Shown here: one piece after another, positions 1 through 8,095 of the stretch
Layout of the letters: each line of letters opens with the position of its first letter
How positions within the stretch are numbered: position 1 is the first letter of the stretch
NCBI RefSeq assembly: GCF_018739865.1
Contig: NZ_JADOER010000002.1
Coordinates: forward strand, 84,859-148,858
Length of the DNA stretch: 64,000 bases
Direction of reading: 5' to 3'
Origin: Leptothoe kymatousa TAU-MAC 1615
GTDB lineage: Bacteria; Cyanobacteriota; Cyanobacteriia; Phormidesmidales; Phormidesmidaceae
Notes under the pieces: model-generated
The model's database searches: none
What the model was told of the DNA's origin: nothing
The model's input: the letters and a program-made list of their open reading frames with translations, nothing else
Position numbers and translations under genes: made by a program

Positions 1-1296
1 ACTTAAATTAATAGCATTGGCGTGAATGCTCACAAAGAAATCCGCATCGGCCCGTTCTGCAATTTGTACCCTAGGTGCCAGGTCTAGTTCAATGTCTCTG
101 TTGCGCGTCATGATCACCTCTACACCCTGTTGGCGCAAGATACTCGCAACTTGCTGAGAAATGGGAAAAATGACCTGTTTCTCTTGCAGCCCACCAATCC
201 CAACAGCGCCCGGATCGCGTCCCCCATGGCCAGGATCAATGGCAACGACTATCCGCTGTTGACTCACTCGCGGCAGTTGCCCTGATGACGCATCCTCCCC
301 ACGGGGTCGGATGGCTTCTTCTTCTCGGCGAGGAATCGGTCGAGTTGGCCGTCGGGGAGTGGGGTCTGGGGTAACGGCAACGCTATTATTGTTCGGTTTC
401 GTATCAGGAATAGTCCCAATCGAGACACCATCGGGGAGGACAGAAATACCGCGTAAATTGCTGCTAACGTCGGTGACAATCGTGCGCCAATCGGGGCTAT
501 CGTCCCCAAGCTGCATGGTAATAAATACCCTGGAGTCCTCTTGATTGATTTCCCAGCGTTCAATGCTGTATCGATTGTTGGGTAAAGACGTCACCGTGAG
601 TCCAGGCGCAATGGAGCTATCCTCTAACTCCAGGGTAATGGTGCGTTCTGGATCACGCCGCCGAGACCGCCGTAACTCCACTTCTGGTGCTTGGCCACTG
701 ACACGAATAAAAAAGCCATCGGCGGTTGCTCGAATGCCTTCCACCTGAGTGGAGCTGCGGTTGGTAGAACTGTTGCCAGTGACTTGATTGTTTGTTTCTG
801 GTGCGTCTGGTGTTTCTGGTGTTTCCGGTGTTTCTGCTGAGACAGAACGGCGACCGTCATCGCCGGTGAGCTCAGGTAGCTGAACAAACCAACGACGATC
901 CGTTTCTCCACGCACCTGTACCTGTTGCGGATCCAGGGTGTAGCCTGGCTCTAGCTCAATAACAATGCGAGCGGTTTGGTCATCTAACTGACCAACGCGA
1001 ATTTCCTTGATACCTGACTGTAGCCGTTGGCGGGTGGTGGAGCTAGTAACCTGGGTGTCTGGCAGGTCAATAACTAAGCGTGTAGGGTCAAAGATGAGCT
1101 GCGCTTTGGGTTGTACCTGGGTATCGGTGGTAAACGTGAGCCGGTTTTGTTGTGGGTCAAAGCGCCAGAATTGGAGATTTGCTGCATCCACTGGCAGGGC
1201 TACCAAAATTGACCCCAAAATACCCAAGACCCCAGACCTGAGTCCAACATGTCTGGGAGACAACATTGTATGGGGCAGTAGAGGCTTCCAATGCAC
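1..1296 (-). CDS. AMIN-domain N-acetylmuramoyl-L-alanine amidase (3' end cut by window)
   Basis: Periplasmic zinc amidase that cleaves the bond between N-acetylmuramic acid and the stem peptide of peptidoglycan, used in cell separation or septal pore formation in filamentous cyanobacteria. The 432 codons seen read as a signal peptide, an AMIN-type beta region (about residues 35-135), a Pro/Thr-rich linker, a second beta-rich segment, and the start of an Amidase_3 domain. The amidase part shows the zinc motif DPGHGGRDPGA, the acidic ligand in GGLQEK, and the second histidine in SIHANA right at the window edge. I chose GTG at 1296 because AAAGGA stands about nine bases upstream; ATG at 1266 has no such site. 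The C-terminal part lies outside the window. Family assignment is secure; which paralogue (AmiC1 or AmiC2-like) cannot be told. Confidence 0.9.
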   Translation of the reverse strand, partial: MHWKPLLPHTMLSPRHVGLRSGVLGILGSILVALPVDAANLQFWRFDPQQNRLTFTTDTQVQPKAQLIFDPTRLVIDLPDTQVTSSTTRQRLQSGIKEIRVGQLDDQTARIVIELEPGYTLDPQQVQVRGETDRRWFVQLPELTGDDGRRSVSAETPETPETPDAPETNNQVTGNSSTNRSSTQVEGIRATADGFFIRVSGQAPEVELRRSRRRDPERTITLELEDSSIAPGLTVTSLPNNRYSIERWEINQEDSRVFITMQLGDDSPDWRTIVTDVSSNLRGISVLPDGVSIGTIPDTKPNNNSVAVTPDPTPRRPTRPIPRREEEAIRPRGEDASSGQLPRVSQQRIVVAIDPGHGGRDPGAVGIGGLQEKQVIFPISQQVASILRQQGVEVIMTRNRDIELDLAPRVQIAERADADFFVSIHANAINLS

Positions 1297-1714
1297 AGTT
1301 TCAGTTCCTTTCAACAGTTGTCCAGCAGGTTAGTTGTATTGACTAATGCTGGGAGCTAATAGGGGGGCAAGATTTAGGGTAACCGCATTTGTGCCATGTT
1401 TGGGGGAATGAACATTGAACACTGCGATGGGTGAGTTGTCTGTATTTTGATTCGCCAGATTTATGTTGTTTCAGTCAAGAATGGCTGTCAGATTGCTAAA
1501 AAGCATGGATTAGGAGTTGAATCAGCCAATCATGTCTAATTGATAGGTATGTTTCTAGAGTGTGCCCCCAACAAGGGTATTTGTTACAAAGCCATTGATT
1601 TTAGAGCGATTTTCTAGGGTGGTTAGCCGTGGGGCATGCCTGAGGAAAGGGGGGCTCTGACTGCCCATGGAGGGGAAGACGTGATGTTGATCTAAGGTCA
1701 ACGTCGAGGTGTTT
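1297..1714. other. Intergenic region without recognised gene
   Basis: About 420 bases between the end of pepP and the start of the amidase gene, both on the minus strand. It should hold the amidase promoter and the pepP terminator, but I see no strong hairpin with a T-run and no convincing open frame. A short reading frame across 1555-1779 runs into the pepP 3' end in another frame and looks accidental. Confidence 0.5.
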
Positions 1715-3037
1715 TTATTGCTGCCTGCGGTTTTCCATCGCAGATAGCTGTTTGGGGACGGCGGCTGTGAGTACCTCATTGCCCGTGGAGGTAACTAGGA
1801 CATCATCTTCAATGCGAATACCAATTCCCCGCCATCTTGGTTCCACCTCGGGTTGACCCTCGACCGGTTCATAGTTGGGGGCAATATAAATGCCCGGTTC
1901 GACGGTGACAACATTCCCAGCTACAAACGACTGCCAAGTTTTGTCTGGATTTCTGAGCGTACCGCTGTCGTGGACGTCTAAGCCTAGGAAATGACCAGTC
2001 CCGTGCATAAAGAAGGCCTTGTGTTTTTTCTCTTCAATGAGAGTGTCAACGTCGCCCTTCAATAGACCTAGCTCTACTAGACCTGCTGTGATAGTGCGGG
2101 TTGCGGCATCGTGGAACTCGTTAAAGGGGCGTCCCGGCGCAACCGCGTCAATGGCCTTGAGCTGGGCTTCTAGCACGAGCTCATATAAGGTGCGCTGTTC
2201 TGCCGTGAACTGGTCGCCGACGGGAAATGTTCGGGTGATATCGGCGTTGTAATAGTTGTAGGTGCAGCCGGCATCAATCAGGAGCAAATCGTCAGTCTGC
2301 ATTTGGCGATTATTTTCGATGTAATGCAAAATGCAGGCATTGGCACCAGACGCGACAATGGAGGGGTAGGCCGGTCCCAAAGCACCGTCTAGTCTAAAAA
2401 TATGCTCCATTTCCGCCTGAATTTGGTATTCATAACGGCCGGGTTCTGTGATGGCCATTGCGTGGTTATGGGCTTTGGCCGAAATGGCAATGGCCCGCCG
2501 CATTTGGTCTAGTTCGCTGTTGCTTTTGATCCGGCGAAACTGCTGCATGAGCAGACGGCCATCTTCGATGGCAACGGGGCCACGACCACGTTTGGGATAC
2601 TTATTTAAAATGCGGCGCCATAGGTTGAGGATGTGTTGGTCTAGGCGACCGTCATCGCCAAATCGATAGTAGAGGCGCTCTGCGTTCTCTACATATTGGG
2701 GGAGTTTTTCTGCTAATTCTTCTATGGGATAGGCTTCCTGGGCTCCATATTTTTCCTTGGCCAGGTCTACACCTGTGCGATAGCCCGACCAGGTTTCTTT
2801 GTCTTTGTCCTTGGGCCTAACAAATAGAACAAACTGGTGTTCTTCATGGTGGGGGGCTAAAACTGCGATCGCATCCGGCTCATTAAATCCTGTCAGATAG
2901 AAAAAATCGCTATTCTGACGAAACGGATGTTCCACATCATTGTGCATAACGGCGGTAGGCGCACTACCAAAAATGGCCGTTCCCTGGCCAATGGCGTCCA
3001 TCACGGCCTGCCGTCGCTGTTGATATTCTGGATTCAT
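1715..3037 (-). CDS. pepP: Xaa-Pro aminopeptidase (aminopeptidase P, M24B)
   Basis: Cytoplasmic dinuclear-metal peptidase that removes an N-terminal residue followed by proline. The N-terminal creatinase-like domain includes the FRQNSDFFYLTGF motif that matches bacterial PepP. The C-terminal pita-bread domain keeps all five metal ligands: Asp in LLIDAG, Asp in NADITRTF, His in HGTGHFLGL, Glu in VEPGIYI and Glu in IRIEDD. Length (about 440 residues) fits the family. The frame stays open to a TTG at 3070, two bases after the stop of the gene upstream. I prefer ATG at 3037, which gives the usual PepP start just before QQRRQAV, but no good ribosome site decides between them. It probably sits in one transcript with the upstream MBL-fold gene. 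Confidence 0.93.
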   Translation of the reverse strand: MNPEYQQRRQAVMDAIGQGTAIFGSAPTAVMHNDVEHPFRQNSDFFYLTGFNEPDAIAVLAPHHEEHQFVLFVRPKDKDKETWSGYRTGVDLAKEKYGAQEAYPIEELAEKLPQYVENAERLYYRFGDDGRLDQHILNLWRRILNKYPKRGRGPVAIEDGRLLMQQFRRIKSNSELDQMRRAIAISAKAHNHAMAITEPGRYEYQIQAEMEHIFRLDGALGPAYPSIVASGANACILHYIENNRQMQTDDLLLIDAGCTYNYYNADITRTFPVGDQFTAEQRTLYELVLEAQLKAIDAVAPGRPFNEFHDAATRTITAGLVELGLLKGDVDTLIEEKKHKAFFMHGTGHFLGLDVHDSGTLRNPDKTWQSFVAGNVVTVEPGIYIAPNYEPVEGQPEVEPRWRGIGIRIEDDVLVTSTGNEVLTAAVPKQLSAMENRRQQ

Positions 3038-3071
3038 GGGCATTTGGGGTGGGTAGTTGCAGGGGCTCAAG

Positions 3072-3833
3072 TTAGGACAAAACCTTAATGCGCATGCCGC
3101 TGGCGGGTAAGCTGCTCCCCTGGAGAGTTAGGGTGTTACCTACGCGATCCACTGGGGTGCCCGCCATCACATTTAGGAAGGCCTCAACCGCTTCCAATTC
3201 GCAGCTGCTGCTGGCGGCGCTGGTGCGAAACTGGGTGGGAATAACGAGTTTGGGTTGTAAACTCTCGATGGTGGCCGCGGCTTCTGCCGGGGTATAGGCC
3301 TTGGGGCCACCGCCCACGGGCACTAGGAGTACATCCGGGCGACCAATCAAAATTTTATCTTCTAGCTCAATGGGCGCTGCGGCACCCCCTAGATGGACGA
3401 CATTGATGCCTGCCTGGGCCCAGAGCCAAGCCGTGTTAATGCCAAAGCGTCTACCCCCTTCTCGATCGTGGGGCATGCCGACACCTTGAATATTCAGGCC
3501 GTTGACTTCATAGGCACCTGGTTCATCTAACAAGTTAGCGACGGACGCCCCTTCAGGAATAAATCCTTCATCTAGTAAGCGACTGCTCACTAGAACTAAA
3601 TCTGCGCTACCCAGGGAGGGTCTGGCATAGTTCTCAGTGCATCCTCGCGCATCAAACGGATTGGTGATGATGGTTGTCCCACTGCCACTGAACTGGAAAC
3701 ACATATGGCCTAGGGACGTAATCCGTAGCGCACCAGTTTGGGCTTGATAGGTTTGCCAATTAGAGGCAATTCCCAGACCCAGAGTACCGACGAATGCTGC
3801 ACTCGCATTCCGAAGCAATTGCCGCCGTTTCAT
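3072..3833 (-). CDS. Tat-exported metallo-beta-lactamase-fold protein, metal motif degenerate
   Basis: Resembles the UlaG-like (COG2220) branch of the metallo-beta-lactamase fold: LGHMCFQF near the N-terminus, ITNPFD, VVHLGG and a final VIPTQFRT strand. The N-terminus KRRQLLR followed by a hydrophobic stretch looks like a twin-arginine signal, so the protein is probably exported. The HxHxDH metal motif expected after DLVLVS is replaced by SRLLDEGF, and the histidine usual in the last IPMH-like motif is glutamine. Metal-dependent hydrolysis is therefore doubtful. ATG at 3833 is chosen because GAGGA precedes it by five bases and the Tat motif then starts at residue 2; the frame extends to 3851. 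The gene ends two bases before the longest pepP frame. Confidence 0.8.
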   Translation of the reverse strand: MKRRQLLRNASAAFVGTLGLGIASNWQTYQAQTGALRITSLGHMCFQFSGSGTTIITNPFDARGCTENYARPSLGSADLVLVSSRLLDEGFIPEGASVANLLDEPGAYEVNGLNIQGVGMPHDREGGRRFGINTAWLWAQAGINVVHLGGAAAPIELEDKILIGRPDVLLVPVGGGPKAYTPAEAAATIESLQPKLVIPTQFRTSAASSSCELEAVEAFLNVMAGTPVDRVGNTLTLQGSSLPASGMRIKVLS

Positions 3834-3985
3834 ACCGTCCTCACATCCCATTAAGATTAACTATCCATGACTTGTTATAGTGCCATAGCCTCGGAACACT
3901 CGTGTACCGAGATAGACAGTTTTCTTGGTTTGGTTCTGAAGTGAATACAAGCAGAACGGTCACCGCCGGTTCATTGCGTGCGCGC

Positions 3986-4597
3986 CTAAGCCGCTGCGAT
4001 CGCTTTGGTGGGGATGGCGCTCAAAAAATTGTGTAGTAGCTGTTTGCCCGAATCGGTAAGGACACTTTCGGGGTGGAACTGCACCCCTTGGATATGGGGA
4101 TACTGACGATGCCGCAGACCCATAATTGTGCCGTCGTCAATCCAGGCTGTAATTTCGAGGCATTCGGGGCAGCTGGCTCGCTCCACAATTAAGCTGTGGT
4201 ATCGAGTGGCGGTGAATGGATTCGATAATCCCGCAAATACGCCTTGGTTGTTGTGGGTCACAGGGGATGTTTTCCCATGCATAAGCTCAGCGGCGGCTGT
4301 GACAGTGCCGCCAAATATTTGGCCAATGCTTTGGTGCCCTAAACACACCCCCAGGATGGGAATCGTAGGTCCCAGTTCTTGAATGACGGCTAATGAAATC
4401 CCAGCATCATCCGGTGTGCCAGGACCGGGTGAGATTAAAATCCCATCGGGTTCGAGACGGCGGATGGCTTCGATGGATATTTGATCGTTGCGAAATACTT
4501 GAATATCCGATGCGACCGTTAGGGTTTGGCCTAACTCACCTAGGTATTGCACCAGGTTGTAGGTAAAACTGTCGTAGTTATCAATGACTAAAATCAT
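3986..4597 (-). CDS. trpG: Anthranilate/aminodeoxychorismate synthase, glutamine amidotransferase subunit
   Basis: Class I glutamine amidotransferase that hydrolyses glutamine and passes ammonia to a chorismate-using partner (TrpE or PabB), feeding tryptophan or folate synthesis. The sequence opens with [19 protein letters not shown], typical of TrpG/PabA, carries the nucleophile elbow GVCLGHQ (Cys about residue 84), and ends with the HPES His-Glu pair near residue 176. At 203 residues it is the normal stand-alone size. No synthase large subunit is adjacent. In cyanobacteria one subunit may serve both pathways, so TrpG and PabA cannot be told apart here. It follows dgkA and ybeY on the same strand, a linkage I recall as common in the phylum. 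Confidence 0.94.
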   Translation of the reverse strand: MILVIDNYDSFTYNLVQYLGELGQTLTVASDIQVFRNDQISIEAIRRLEPDGILISPGPGTPDDAGISLAVIQELGPTIPILGVCLGHQSIGQIFGGTVTAAAELMHGKTSPVTHNNQGVFAGLSNPFTATRYHSLIVERASCPECLEITAWIDDGTIMGLRHRQYPHIQGVQFHPESVLTDSGKQLLHNFLSAIPTKAIAAA

Positions 4598-4728
4598 GCC
4601 GCTGCTGATTCAGGGTATGACCTGATCTTAAACCCTACCAGCGCTCACGTTTAGCGCTCATCGTTAATTAGGGTAGCCATTGGCTTTTTATTAATCCAGC
4701 CAGTGCCTAGCAACGCGTTTTGATATTG

Positions 4729-5172
4729 CTATGCGATGCCTGGGTGTAATAACTCGAGGCATGGGGGTAAATAGACAAAAACGGCAACTAGTAGCGCCGC
4801 GATCGCAGATATGAGTACAGCCCCAGCCGCACAATCCTTCGCGATCTTGGCCAGTTCGTGATACGTTTGCCCGACGGTAAGATCTACCACAGACTCAAGG
4901 GCGGTGTTCATCAGCTCCATCACCAACACCGCGCTGATGGTAACAGTCACAACGGCGGCTTCCAGTGCCTGAATATGGAGCACTACGCCCAAAGATAGGG
5001 CTACCAAGCCAATCACCAAATGAATCCGAAAGTTTCGTTGGGTTTTAGTGGCATAAAGAATGCCTGCCCAGGCGTAGCGGAAACTTGTAAATAGGTTAGG
5101 TGCAACCTGCCAGGCAGTTTTGCTTTCCTTTTTACTCTTAGGTGTGGATTGAAGGTTAGACGAAATAGACAT
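4729..5172 (-). CDS. dgkA: Diacylglycerol kinase family protein (DgkA-like)
   Basis: Small integral-membrane lipid kinase. In bacteria this family phosphorylates diacylglycerol or undecaprenol, recycling lipid carriers. The sequence has a soluble N-terminal tail of about 25 residues, three hydrophobic helices, and the family signature around MELMNTALESVVDL, which contains the catalytic Glu and the metal-binding ExxNTAxE pattern. Length (147) is slightly above the E. coli enzyme because of the tail. In Gram-positives and probably cyanobacteria the substrate is more likely undecaprenol; the sequence alone does not decide. It lies between ybeY and trpG, all on the minus strand. Confidence 0.9.
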   Translation of the reverse strand: MSISSNLQSTPKSKKESKTAWQVAPNLFTSFRYAWAGILYATKTQRNFRIHLVIGLVALSLGVVLHIQALEAAVVTVTISAVLVMELMNTALESVVDLTVGQTYHELAKIAKDCAAGAVLISAIAALLVAVFVYLPPCLELLHPGIA

Positions 5173-5443
5173 GTACGAACCTAATGGTGATGTTGGTCAG
5201 TTAGTACAAGAGCGTAAAACTGATGACTTGAGTTGGCTTCTGTTTTACCAGGTAGCTGGATTGAATGTATTTAGCCATGGACAAGCCCCATAATTCTTCG
5301 GGCCTAAATTAATCGAAGCCTGAAACCATTGAATAGGTTCCCGAAATAATTACCTTTCTGCAGTCTATGTTAACCTTCATCAAAATCTATGATCGTATAT
5401 TACCTATTCTGATCTGAGAATTAACAGGTGACCTACGAAAAAG

Positions 5444-5938
5444 CTAGGCTATTAGGCCTAAAAGATCGGTCTGCTTATCTAGCATGTTTTTGAGGCTGGC
5501 ATCGTCTGGATGATCCCAGCCAAGCAAATGAAGTAGACCGTGGGCCGCTAGCCAAGTCAGTTCTTGAGTTAACGAATAGGCTGCATCATGGCGTTGTCGC
5601 TGGGCTGTTTCCACAGAGATAATTAGGTCTCCGAGGGGCATGGGGACTGTTTGGTAGATCACTTGAGCCCCGGGCATATGGGTTTCCTGGGCAGCGAAGG
5701 CTAGGACGTCAGTGGCCTTGTCCTGGTGACGATAGGTGGAGTTTAGCTGCTGGATGGTGGCGTCGTTAGTCAGTAAGAGACTAACTTCGTACTGGTTAAT
5801 GGGGGACGCGGTGGGCTTCAGCTCGCGTAGCCATCGGCTAAACCAGGTTTCCCAACTTGCAGACGTAGGTAAATCAATCGTCTCTATGGCCGAGGTTTCA
5901 ACCCATAAATTCACGTCAGGATGAGCGTTTGATGCCAT
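5444..5938 (-). CDS. ybeY: Endoribonuclease YbeY (16S rRNA 3'-end maturation, ribosome quality control)
   Basis: Single-strand-specific zinc endoribonuclease of the UPF0054 family, acting in 16S rRNA 3' processing and late ribosome quality control. The hallmark H-x3-H-x5-H is present as HGLLHLLGWDH near residues 134-144, and the conserved ATDVLAF motif precedes it. ATG at 5938 shares its A with the TGA stop of the small upstream gene (TGATG), which points to translational coupling; a GTG three bases earlier is also in frame. At 164 residues it is normal length. Confidence 0.95.
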   Translation of the reverse strand: MASNAHPDVNLWVETSAIETIDLPTSASWETWFSRWLRELKPTASPINQYEVSLLLTNDATIQQLNSTYRHQDKATDVLAFAAQETHMPGAQVIYQTVPMPLGDLIISVETAQRQRHDAAYSLTQELTWLAAHGLLHLLGWDHPDDASLKNMLDKQTDLLGLIA

Positions 5939-6114
5939 CACCGGGTGAGATAGGCTAAACCCACTAATACTCCCAATAAACCAATGGTGGTCAGGAAAAA
6001 ATGGAATAGAGATTTGCTGCCTTTCTTAACCATGTTGCGCATGGCTAATTTGACATAGCTAGGTGGAGCTTCAGAGGTGGCCCCATCTTGAATCGGGGAT
6101 TGTGGTTCAGACAT
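5938..6114 (-). CDS. 58-residue single-pass membrane protein, DUF3285-like
   Basis: A short gene between prfB and ybeY, coding for a 58-residue protein. The N-terminal 20 residues are polar and Pro/Ser-rich, followed by a basic segment (MRNMVKKGSKS) and one transmembrane helix ending in LAYLTR. The stop codon overlaps the ybeY start, so the two are very likely co-translated. I recall a cyanobacteria-only family, DUF3285, of this size and position upstream of ybeY; the match is from memory. Function is unknown. A membrane anchor with a positive face next to a ribosome-maturation gene is all that can be said. Confidence 0.8.
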   Translation of the reverse strand: MSEPQSPIQDGATSEAPPSYVKLAMRNMVKKGSKSLFHFFLTTIGLLGVLVGLAYLTR

Positions 6115-6202
6115 GGCTATATGGATATTTCTCTAGTTTAAAAACATTCCCCTAGGGAGTATTCCGCAATATTAAGTAATGTATCAGGTCGTTGGGGGCT
6201 GG

Positions 6203-7328
6203 CTACACCGTCGTTTCTTGGGTAATTTGATTTTCTTTCTGGAGCAGCGCTTCGATAAACGGGTCGAGGTCGCCGTTCATGACGTCGTCAACGGCGGTGG
6301 TTTCCACATTGGTGCGCAGGTCCTTCACCATCTGGTAAGGGTGGAAGACGTAGTTACGAATTTGGTTGCCCCAGGCGGCCTCCACCATGTCGCCGCGAAT
6401 GTCGGCCACGGCCTGGGCCTGTTGTTCCTGGGCAATGACTAATAGCTTGGCCTTGAGCAGGGCCATGGCTTTTTCTCGGTTTTGTAGCTGCGATCGCTCC
6501 TGGGTACAGCGCACCGATAGCCCCGTGGGCAAGTGGGTAATGCGCACCGCCGTTTCCACCTTGTTCACATTTTGCCCACCGGCCCCGCCAGAACGCGAAG
6601 TCTTAATTTCCAGTTCCTTATCCGGGATATCCAGTTCAATGGTGTCATCTAGCACCGGCATCACCTCCACCCCCGCAAAGCTCGTTTGCCGTTTGCCGTT
6701 GGCATTAAAGGGCGAAATACGCACCAGGCGGTGGGTGCCTTTCTCGGCCTTTAAATAGCCATAGGCATAGCGCCCGTCGATTTCCAGGGTGGCCGATTTC
6801 AGCCCGGCTTCATCCCCCTTAGATTCCTCCACCAGCTTCAGACCGTAGCCATGTTGCTCACACCAGCGGGTGTACATGCGCAACAGCATTTCCGCCCAGT
6901 CCTGGGCGTCGGTGCCCCCAGCCCCGGCATTAATGGTGACCACGGCGCTGTTTTTGTCGTAGGGACCCGAAAGCAGCTGTTGTAATTCCCACTGGTCTAG
7001 GGATTTAGCTAGATTTTGGGCCGTTTCCTGGGCTTCGCTCAGCAGGGCCGGATCCGATTCCATTTCCAGCAGTTCTGCAATGGTTTGAATATCCCCTAGC
7101 TGGGTGGTCCAGGTGTTGAGCTGCTCCAGGTAGGACTTATATTCGTTTAGGGTTTGTAGCGTTTTTTGCGCCTGTTCCTGGTTGTCCCAAAAGTCAGGTT
7201 GGGCCGCCACCTGCTCTAGATCGTCGATTTTGGCTTGAATAGCAGGTAAGTCAAAGATACTCCTGGGCTTTGCCCAGGCGATTAGTGAGCAAATCGCTTT
7301 CGCGTTTAAGATCGGACAGGTCTAACAT
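6203..7328 (-). CDS. prfB: Peptide chain release factor 2, +1 programmed frameshift
   Basis: Class I release factor reading UAA and UGA. The coding sequence is in two frames. A 25-codon first part starts at ATG 7328 ([12 protein letters not shown]) and ends in CTT TGA at 7256-7251. Moving one base forward at CTT-T-GAC continues as [15 protein letters not shown] into the long frame, giving about 374 residues in total. The slip site is preceded by the Shine-Dalgarno-like AGGAG at 7260-7264, as in the E. coli autoregulatory signal. The main part has the RF2 tripeptide SPF ([10 protein letters not shown]) and the GGQ peptidyl-hydrolysis motif ([11 protein letters not shown]). Low RF2 should favour the frameshift at the in-frame UGA, so synthesis is self-regulated. 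A caller that ignores the shift would start at GTG 7210. Confidence 0.95.
7250..7264 (-). promoter_or_regulatory. RF2 recoding site (AGGAG...CUU UGA C)
   Basis: The stimulator AGGAG, the slippery CTT and the in-frame TGA followed by C are arranged as in the E. coli prfB recoding signal, where the UGA C context is a weak stop. The E. coli stimulator is AGGGGG; here it is AGGAG at almost the same distance. Seen directly in sequence; function inferred from the well-studied homologue. Confidence 0.93.
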
Positions 7329-7398
7329 TGAGCGCCGGTGGGATTAATGCCTATTAATTCTATAATGTCACCCGCAATCCGATTTTGACCGGTACCCC

Positions 7399-8022
7399 AT
7401 GGCCCTTTCTTCTAAGCTTTGGCAGCAACATCTAGACTTGGCCCATGAGAGCCTGGCCCATCCCTTTGTCCAAGGCATTGGCGATGGCACCCTACCCAAG
7501 GCCACCTTTGCCTACTACGTGGGCCAGGATGCCTTTTTCCTAGAAGCCTTTGCGCGGGCCTACAGCATTGCGGCGGCTAAGGCCCCCACCTGGCAAAGTT
7601 TTAACGTGTTCCACGACCTAGCTGCCGGAGTGCTGGCGGAACTCAACCTGCACCAGGGCTATGCCCAAACCTGGCAGGTGGATTTATCCCAGGTCACCCC
7701 CGGCACCGCCACCCGGCAGTATACGGATTTTTTGCTGGCCACCGCCTGGAGCCAGCCCATTGGTGTCACCGCCGTGGCCATGTCCCCCTGCATGCGGCTA
7801 TATGCCTATCTGGGGCAGCAGCTGGCCCAGATAGGCATTCCGGAGCACGGCTACAAGGATTGGATTGCCACCTACAGCAGCGATGAATTTGAACCCCTGG
7901 CCGCCCAGTTGGAGGCGATTGTGGATGACTATGCTGAGGATAGCGAGCTAACTCGGTCCACCTATCGGTATGCCATGGTGTGTGAACGGGACTTTTTCCA
8001 GGCGGCGTGGCAGCATCAGTGA
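7399..8022 (+). CDS. tenA: TenA family protein (thiaminase II / aminopyrimidine aminohydrolase)
   Basis: Cytosolic helical enzyme of thiamin salvage; TenA hydrolyses 4-amino-5-aminomethyl-2-methylpyrimidine (a thiamin breakdown product) to the hydroxymethyl form reused for thiamin. The nucleophilic cysteine of the TenA_C subgroup is present in MSPCMRLYAYLG near residue 131, and the C-terminal catalytic Glu is in MVCERDFFQAAW. Length 207 is slightly short of typical (about 220). There is no TPP-riboswitch-like fold visible in the 70 bases upstream. It is divergent from prfB and lies 73 bases before the first nucleoside-hydrolase-like gene on the same strand. Confidence 0.9.
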   Translation: MALSSKLWQQHLDLAHESLAHPFVQGIGDGTLPKATFAYYVGQDAFFLEAFARAYSIAAAKAPTWQSFNVFHDLAAGVLAELNLHQGYAQTWQVDLSQVTPGTATRQYTDFLLATAWSQPIGVTAVAMSPCMRLYAYLGQQLAQIGIPEHGYKDWIATYSSDEFEPLAAQLEAIVDDYAEDSELTRSTYRYAMVCERDFFQAAWQHQ

Positions 8023-8081
8023 AGATAGGTAAGGGGTGCGCGTAGTTTGCACTGCGCTTCAATTATTCGTTTCCACAATTT

Positions 8082-8086
8082 AGGAG
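8082..8086 (+). promoter_or_regulatory. Ribosome binding site shared by the DUF1593 trio (copy 1)
   Basis: AGGAG stands nine bases before ATG 8096. The same TTAGGAGA-type leader, followed by an A/C-rich spacer and CCCATGGAT, precedes all three paralogues (AGGAG at 8082, 9876 and 13250), so the duplicated unit included the translation start region. Confidence 0.8.
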
Positions 8087-8095
8087 AGTCACCCC

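Noticed and set aside
1555-1779. 74-codon minus-strand frame overlapping the pepP 3' end.
   Set aside because: Out-of-frame extension into the pepP end; no ribosome site.
7330-7398. Possible TPP riboswitch before tenA.
   Set aside because: Too short, and the conserved THI-box words (such as CTGAGA and the GGG TGC end) are missing.
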